DNA from: Carallia brachiata | Taxonomy: Eukaryota; Streptophyta; Magnoliopsida; Malpighiales; Rhizophoraceae | NCBI GenBank assembly: GCA_021464245.1 | Contig: JADCRB010000072.1 | Span: 2,399,506-2,463,505 of the forward strand | Direction: 5' to 3' | DNA: 64,000 nucleotides | Part shown: in pieces, positions 57,944 through 64,000 of the stretch | Numbering within the stretch: the first letter of the stretch is position 1 | Layout: each line of letters opens with the position of its first letter | Notes under the pieces: model-generated | What the model was told of the DNA's origin: nothing | Databases searched by the model: none | Seen by the model: the letters and a program-made list of their open reading frames with translations, nothing else | Translations under genes and position numbers: made by a program

Positions 57944-59482
57944 TTTAGATTATTTTCATTTATTATTTTAAAAAAATCTCAAAACAATTTATGCAAATTC
58001 AATTCCTGTACACAAAAGGAACAGAGGTTTTTCGAGATTATATTCTCAAACACAAGAGCTATGACTGAGTATTTTTTATTATATGATATAAGATTATAAG
58101 TGAGTACTATTAAAAAGATAATGATTGAAATTAAAAATACTTACATTTATTTATTTAATTTTTTTTAATATTTAGAATCAAAGGGCATTAGAGAGAAATT
58201 TGCTCAATTAAATATGATCTGCATATCCTCATAAACTTTTCTAAAGATTGTTTTTTTTCTCCCTCAAACTTCCTGCCGAGACCTTAGATTTATTTTTTTT
58301 TGACATACGGGGCCTTAGATTTAAATGCGTGGACATACGGTGACTTTAATGGGACAGACAGATTCAAGTTTCCCCGTTACACATCAATTGCTAGGCAAAT
58401 AAAACAACTAGCGAGGATTTTTCTGAAGAAAAAAAAAAGGATGACATAAAAAATAATCATTAAAATAGTCATAGACAATAAAAAAAATTTTTTTTGCTAA
58501 AAAATTGTTTAGAATTTTTTTTGAAATCAAAGATTAGAGTAATACAAATATATTTAAGGTAAAATTAGTACATTTAGAGTTTAATTTTTTAAAAAATAAA
58601 TTTTTAATTATTTATTAGAGACTAAAATCATACCTATTACTACTTTATGATTATTATTTTTTTTACATCTTTTTAGTGAGATTCTTTTTATTTTATCATT
58701 ATTATTATTATTGTTTTGCATTGAGAATCGTCAATTAGTTGATGGCAAAAAAAAGTCAGCATTGATGGTAATATTTACCATAAATGAAAATTACTCCTCC
58801 GGAGGCGAATATTAAAATTTTCTTGTAGGTAATTCCACAGAAAATGTGGACCATAATTTGTACTTTAAATTTAGGCTTTGAAGAAAAATTATTGCGTGGA
58901 GAGGCGTGTCCTGATGACACCATATGACCAACAGGATATGTAATTTTTTGATCATAAATTTTTATAATTTTTATATGAATTTTAAATTTTATTTAAATTT
59001 TAAATTTTTTGATTTCTTATTAAAAGAATTTTTTTGTTTACAAAAAATAATAAATCTGTTAATAGATGAATTTAATTTAATAAAAATTATTAAAAAAATC
59101 AAATATATGAATTAAATATTTTTTTCATCAATAAATATAACACATTAAATATTTTTTTAATGAACAAATATAGAAATTAAATATGCAAAATGTACATTTT
59201 TTATAAAAATAATTTCAATTAGTATATTTAACAATTTTTTAAATAACTTTTGTAATGTCTCACTTTTTTAATAGATTGATCACTTTCTTTTAACGGGTAA
59301 ACTAATTTTGTAAGAAATCAAAAAATTTAAAAATTTAAGATTAAAAAAATACATATCCTTATGATCAACTGACCATTCATTACGTGCTAGTAGTTCTATC
59401 TACTCGGTTCCACAATGTGGACAAGTCTGGCGATACAAAATTAATCCCATCAGAACTCCATTTGCTGGGATATGTTTTCTTC
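57944..59482. other. AT-rich 3' flank of U4
   Basis: 58680-58800 (TTTTGCATTGAGAATCGTC, AATTAGTTGATGGCAAAAAA, AAATGAAAATTACTCCTCC) matches DNA downstream of U1 and U2. The remainder is low-complexity AT-rich DNA without genes. Confidence 0.5.
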
Positions 59483-62105
59483 TTAGTTTTGGTCTACCGA
59501 ATATATTTCCTGATTCATCAGATGCTTCAGTGATATTGCGTGCAAAGAAAGTGGCAGCGGTGGCCTTCGAACAAGAAGTTCCCGACAGACATTTTGCATT
59601 GTTGGCCGCGATTTTGGGTTTGAACGGAGGCAAGCTAAAGCCAGTGTGACTATAAGAACCATATTCTGATCAGCCAAACGATTGCGGGGCGGCTGAAGGA
59701 AAAGATGAGTTTATGACTTTAGACTGAAACTGAAAAATTACAGCAGACTAGCAAAGAAAAACAGTGAAAGCATTGCCGCAAAAATTGCAGCAGAGAAAGA
59801 AATGAAAAGGTGGGAAATCACAGCAAAAGATGAAGCCAAAAGACTTGGTTTTCATTGATTCATATGCTTCATTATATAGGAATTTATACAAAGTACATAG
59901 TACATGATATGATTAAGAAAAGACAAGTCTCCCATAAGTCCACTAGCTTAAGCAAGCTAATTTGACAGATTTTTACCTAATCCCACTAACAAAAACAGCT
60001 TTAGAAGATATCATTACACATGTCATTCATCACTAACTGTTCGTAACAATCCAACCCAAAACACTTCATTTAAACTAAGATCTTTTGCTTGTAGTTTGAA
60101 CAGCAGGGAAGCTAGGAATCCTAACAGCGGCGGGGGACGTGGATCCAGTATATCTCTTAACATCATTTCTTGATCCTCTGGCTGTGGTAATGATAAAAGC
60201 AGTTCTCCAGGATGTCTTCCAATCATGGTTTCTACTGCTACGACCCCAAAGCTGTAAACGTCACATTTTTCGTTCACAGCCATGGTGTAAGCAAGCTCTG
60301 AATTCAGGGAAATTAAATAAGAGAAAAGCCCATTAGTAAAACCATATTGCTACGCTTTGTTACATAAATAGTTAGAAAGAGCCTTGATTTGATTCAATCT
60401 TGTTAATTTCGAAGTTTGCAATTTAAAGGTTTCATAAGTTTAATTACTGTTCTCAAAAAAAAAAAAGCTAACCTGGAGCAATATAACCATGAGTGCCGGC
60501 AAGCACGGTTTGATTGGATGAATCCGGATAAAGAAATCTAGCAGTGCCAAAGTCAGATACAAAAGCCTCTAACTCAGAGTTTAAGAGAATGTTACTGCTT
60601 GAAATGTCCCTATGAGGAATTGGCGGATTGCAATCATGATGCAAGTAAGATAAAGCAGAAGCCATGTCTTTGATGATGCTAAATCTTTTGGTCCAGTCCA
60701 ATTCCATAGCTAGAACATCATTTCTTAGAGCATAATGCAAGCTTCCCCTTTCCATGTACTGATAAATCAGAAACATGGAATTTTTGTGCAACCAAAATCC
60801 ATGAAGTCTCACGATGTTCCTGTGGCGAACTTCTGTCAACATTTTGGCCTCGTTCCTAAAACACTTGTCAAAAACAGGCTCCTCTGCTTCCAATGGGTGG
60901 AGTTTTTTCAAGGCAACTACTTTACCGGTTGGAAGTTGTGCCTTATAAACACTGCCATAACCACCAATCCCAATACGATACTTGATGTCAAAGTCCTCAG
61001 TTGCTTTAATAATGTCTTGAAACGCAATTTTGCCATCAAAGTTCCATACGGAGAATAAGTCCCCTTTCTTCATTGTTTGTGCGTCTTGTTGGAACTTCTT
61101 TTTCTTGCGAAGGCAGCAGAAAAGTTATACGTTGCAAAGAATCGTCAAGGGTGCAAGTAACAAGAACATAGGAAGGTATACTTCCAAGTCCTTTGAGGCA
61201 GTGTTTGGTGGGGTTTGAGAGCAACTGACACAAAGTTCCTGAATGAATAAATCCTTGTTGCCATCAAAGCTAGAAGACGGTAAGGACCTCAAGTTACTCG
61301 GAATGTGACTTTCTAGGGAATTATTACTAAAATAAATTCCATAAGAGAAAATATAAGGACTAAAGGGGATGGTGCCAGTTAGATAATTGTTGCTTAGGTA
61401 TAGGTATCTTAATGTTCCCAAAGTCGTAACTTCGGGAGGGATGGTGCCGTTGAGATAATTGTAACCCAAGTCCAACTCCACAAGACTTGTCATGCTTCCA
61501 ACTTCACAAGGAATGGCACCACTGAATTCATTGGACCGCATAACTAGATGAGTAAGATTGGTGAGAAGAGCAAGAGCCGGCGGAATTGTTCCCTTGAGTT
61601 TGTTAAAAGAAACATTAACCACCTTCAAATGAATGAGGTTTGCAAGAGAAAGAGGTAGCTCACCTGTGAAATGATTTGAGGCCAGGTGAAGCTCCTCAAG
61701 TTTCGTGAGAGCTCCAATCTGATGCGGGATTTCTCCAGATATTCCATGGCTGTCTACATCAAGAAGAACTAGGTTTGGAAAGCAGGAAAAATTCATTCTC
61801 TGAAACCTGGATCCCACCGATGTGATGATATAATCACGACGTTGTAGATTTATCTTCGTGACACTTCCAACATCGTTGCAAGTTATACCCGGCCACCGGC
61901 AATGGCTTCTCGTGTCGTTAACATTGTAATAAACGCTCCACCACCCACTATCGAGCATGGCCTGTGCTTCTTGTCTTAGCGACGACGATTCAAATGCAGT
62001 GGCTGACAAAACTGGCACGCACAAATTAGGATTAATAAACACAAAAGTACAAATGAAGGTAGTCCAAGCTACAATCTTAATGGAAGTGGTGACAAGGAAT
62101 GACAT
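59483..62105 (-). pseudogene. LRR receptor-like kinase U4, nonsense codon at the membrane helix and solo LTR in the kinase
   Basis: ATG at 62105 opens a 326-codon frame: signal peptide, N-cap [13 protein letters not shown], about six LRRs, then LPMFLLLAPLTILCNV-stop. The stop (61125-61127, TAA) replaces the expected tyrosine of GSIYLFW in the membrane helix. The same frame continues with LRKKKKFQQDAQTMKKGD and a complete-looking kinase N-lobe and catalytic loop ([29 protein letters not shown]) to 60473. Exon 2 begins at 60297 ([20 protein letters not shown]) and is interrupted at DPRPPP by a solo LTR; its end is 59688-59483 (EIYSVDQN). About three LRRs present in U1 are missing. If expressed, it could make a signal-peptide-bearing LRR ectodomain with a partial hydrophobic tail; that is inference. 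Confidence 0.9.
59694..60126 (-). mobile_element. Solo LTR inserted in the kinase exon of U4
   Basis: The insertion is 433 bp with TG...CA ends (minus strand TGTTAGGATTCC ... TTTTCCTTCA) and an exact GCGGC target duplication (59689-59693 and 60127-60131). There is no interior. TATATAA lies on the minus strand near 59877, consistent with an LTR promoter. It resembles a Copia LTR in its TGTTAG start but is not the LTR of the Copia element in U2. The usual origin is LTR-LTR recombination. Confidence 0.88.
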
Positions 62106-64000
62106 GATGGGTTCTGCACTTATATTATCAGGTTAAGTTTGGATTAAACAAGTAGATTGCTCTCGTGCCTCACTAAATATAGGCAATAGTAGTATTGGGT
62201 CAACGAGCAATCGACTGACCTTGCCTGCGACACGTAGCAAATTCCAGTCATATATTAAACCTATAAAGTCGTTCCGCTTGATGCAAGTGGACCTGAGGAG
62301 TTGTTTTTTTTTACCAATTCTGCTTGGACAGAGATTCTGCAGGTGATTTCCTGGATTCTTCCGGGATCATGGCCAGCAGCGTACGCATACACAAAATCGA
62401 ATGGAAATAAGGCATCAGAGGATTTATACCCGAATTTTTACCGAAATACAACGATGTATTAATCTTTTACAATTACCATAATACTTTTTGTAACATAAAA
62501 AAGAAACACATCTTCTTGTTTTTTTGTTGCAAACAATATTATAGTGATTGCAAAAAAGTTAAGACCTCATTCGAGTAAAATTTCAAACTCAAATATTTTT
62601 TTGAAGTTGTAATAGTGCTCAATACAAATACAAGTGGAAATGATGGAAACCGCGTTTAGACTAGCAGTGGGAATGTGGGATACTGGGACTTTTCGGCCTT
62701 GACCCAAGCACAGGTAGTACATGTTTGCGGGTCTGGCGTTGGAATCCAAGTCATGGCAACATTGTCGTAAAAGAACCTGTCAAAGTTCCAAAACCAAAGC
62801 CCCACGCTAGGGTTATTGAATGTGCAAGAGCTATTTAGTTTGGCCCGTACGAGTTAGTGTGGACGAGATTTCCTTAGTTCTCTCTATGCTAAAAACTTCT
62901 GGTTAGTTGGGTACCCGAAGAGACAATAAGGGTATTGACAACCAAAACTTGCATTTTTTTCCAATGAAATATCAGAAATTTTATGTTTTGAAACTTTTTG
63001 AATTGTGGAGATGGTAAGGCCTCATAAAGGAAGTGGAACATTAACGGTCTCATTTTCTAAAGGGCCCAAAAAAAAAAAAAAAAATCAATCAAAGCCACTC
63101 CAATTTCCTTTTGTTACCTGCCATGATAATTATGAAAAGGATAAAATAAATTGTCTTTTTTAAGCAAAAGCCAGTGATTTCTCTTCTGATGTTTCCTGAT
63201 CAGTTGGTACTTTTTTTTTCTCTTTTTCCAAAAGGTTTAGATTTTTTTATTAGTAATCGTGAAATTCTTTTAATTTTAGTGTTTTGATTGATATTTTAAA
63301 TACAATAAAAATAAATAATTTTTATAATAAAATTGATAATATTTTGTAATAAAAATTAAAAAATATTATTTTTTCATTACAAATATTATCAATATTATTG
63401 TAAAAAATATCTATTTTATTTTATTTGATACATTAATCAAAATATTAAAATTCTGTATACCATTATTTTTTTTTAACCCTATACTACTACGTATCTGGAA
63501 CTATCACCATTTACTCCTTCGTTGAACTAAAAATAAGGTAATTAACTGCCAACCCATAACTTATAAATCCTTAAGACAACATTTAAGTACTGGATTGCCA
63601 AAAATTCGATTCAATAAGCTAAAATCATCCCGTCCCCATCCACAAAATATATTATCTTAACAGGTAACAATTAAATAATTGATGCTGAATTAGTGGATTG
63701 CATAAATTTAATTCTAATTTGAACATTTGCACGCATCTCAACCGACAACGTCCTAACTGTTAAACCAAAATAAAAATAAATATTTGATTTAAGTGTTTAT
63801 TATTTTTATTTGTTTTTTAATAAAATTTTTTATAATTTTACATCAAACGAACATATTTTATTATATGTTTATTTTAAATAGACTTTACTTATTATATAAT
63901 TTAAGATAATAAGTTACACTTATAAAAATTTTGAATCAAGTTAAAAGTTTTCTTTCGATTGTTAAACTACAAAAATCGTAAATGAAAGATTTTTTTTTTT
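62106..64000. other. Upstream flank of U4, paralogous to the U1 flank
   Basis: From the ATG outward it follows 19964-20850, 21880-22210 and 30195-31200 in order: GGTTCTGCACTTATATTATC, GATAATTATGAAAAGGATA, GTCTTTTTTAAG and CCATTTACTCCTTCG. It lacks both the 1-kb insertion and the Athila-like element. No gene is present. Confidence 0.75.
62642..62664 (-). promoter_or_regulatory. Conserved upstream block with CGCG box, unit U4
   Basis: Identical 23-bp block about 0.54 kb upstream of the U4 ATG. Confidence 0.45.

Noticed and set aside
1..64000. CRISPR array, bacterial operon or phage region
   Set aside because: No regularly spaced identical repeats and no prokaryotic gene organisation; the window is plant nuclear DNA.

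Overview
This window is nuclear DNA of a flowering plant, most likely a eudicot. The evidence is AT-rich intergenic DNA, plant-type introns, a plant LRR receptor-kinase family, a plant-type THADA/Trm732-like gene, an F-box/DUF295-type relic, and Ty1/copia, Athila-like Ty3/gypsy, TRIM, hAT, foldback and SINE elements with plant hallmarks such as tRNA-iMet and tRNA-Asp primer-binding sites. I cannot name a species.

Layout. 0-3.75 kb holds a decayed Ty3/gypsy pol on the minus strand. 3.8-4.7 kb holds a plus-strand F-box/DUF295-like relic, followed by a hAT-like repeat and AT-rich spacer. 6.8-15.05 kb holds a four-exon THADA/Trm732-like gene (about 2,234 residues if two 1-bp gaps are bridged). 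15.56-16.64 kb is a foldback element with doubled arms. From 17.5 kb to the right edge is a tandem array of LRR receptor-kinase units, all on the minus strand. U1 (17.57-19.96 kb) is the only intact one. U2 (36.97-44.50 kb) is split by a young Copia element and carries a frameshift. U3 (49.27-55.47 kb) has lost its kinase domain and is split by a duplicated piece of the THADA gene, which itself carries a hAT element and a TRIM. U4 (59.48-62.11 kb) has a stop codon at the membrane segment and a solo LTR in its kinase exon.

Each of the four units is preceded by the same 23-bp block, which contains a CGCG box, and flanking DNA is shared between units. An 8-kb Athila-like element (22.21-30.19 kb), deleted for reverse transcriptase, RNase H and most of integrase, sits in the U1 upstream flank. 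The same flank without that element lies upstream of U4. Minor relics include a BLUS1/STE20-like kinase fragment near 46 kb, two exon-like pieces near 48.3-48.5 kb of unknown family, and two tRNA-derived SINEs.

The window therefore has one housekeeping-type gene (THADA-like) and one apparently functional receptor kinase (U1). The rest is a record of tandem duplication, LRR block gain and loss, transposon insertion and gene-fragment capture in a receptor cluster. I did not find an unknown enzymatic system. The most unusual items are the THADA fragment captured into a receptor gene at the same short target used by Copia in a sister gene, the shared upstream block, and the different truncation routes of the receptor copies.
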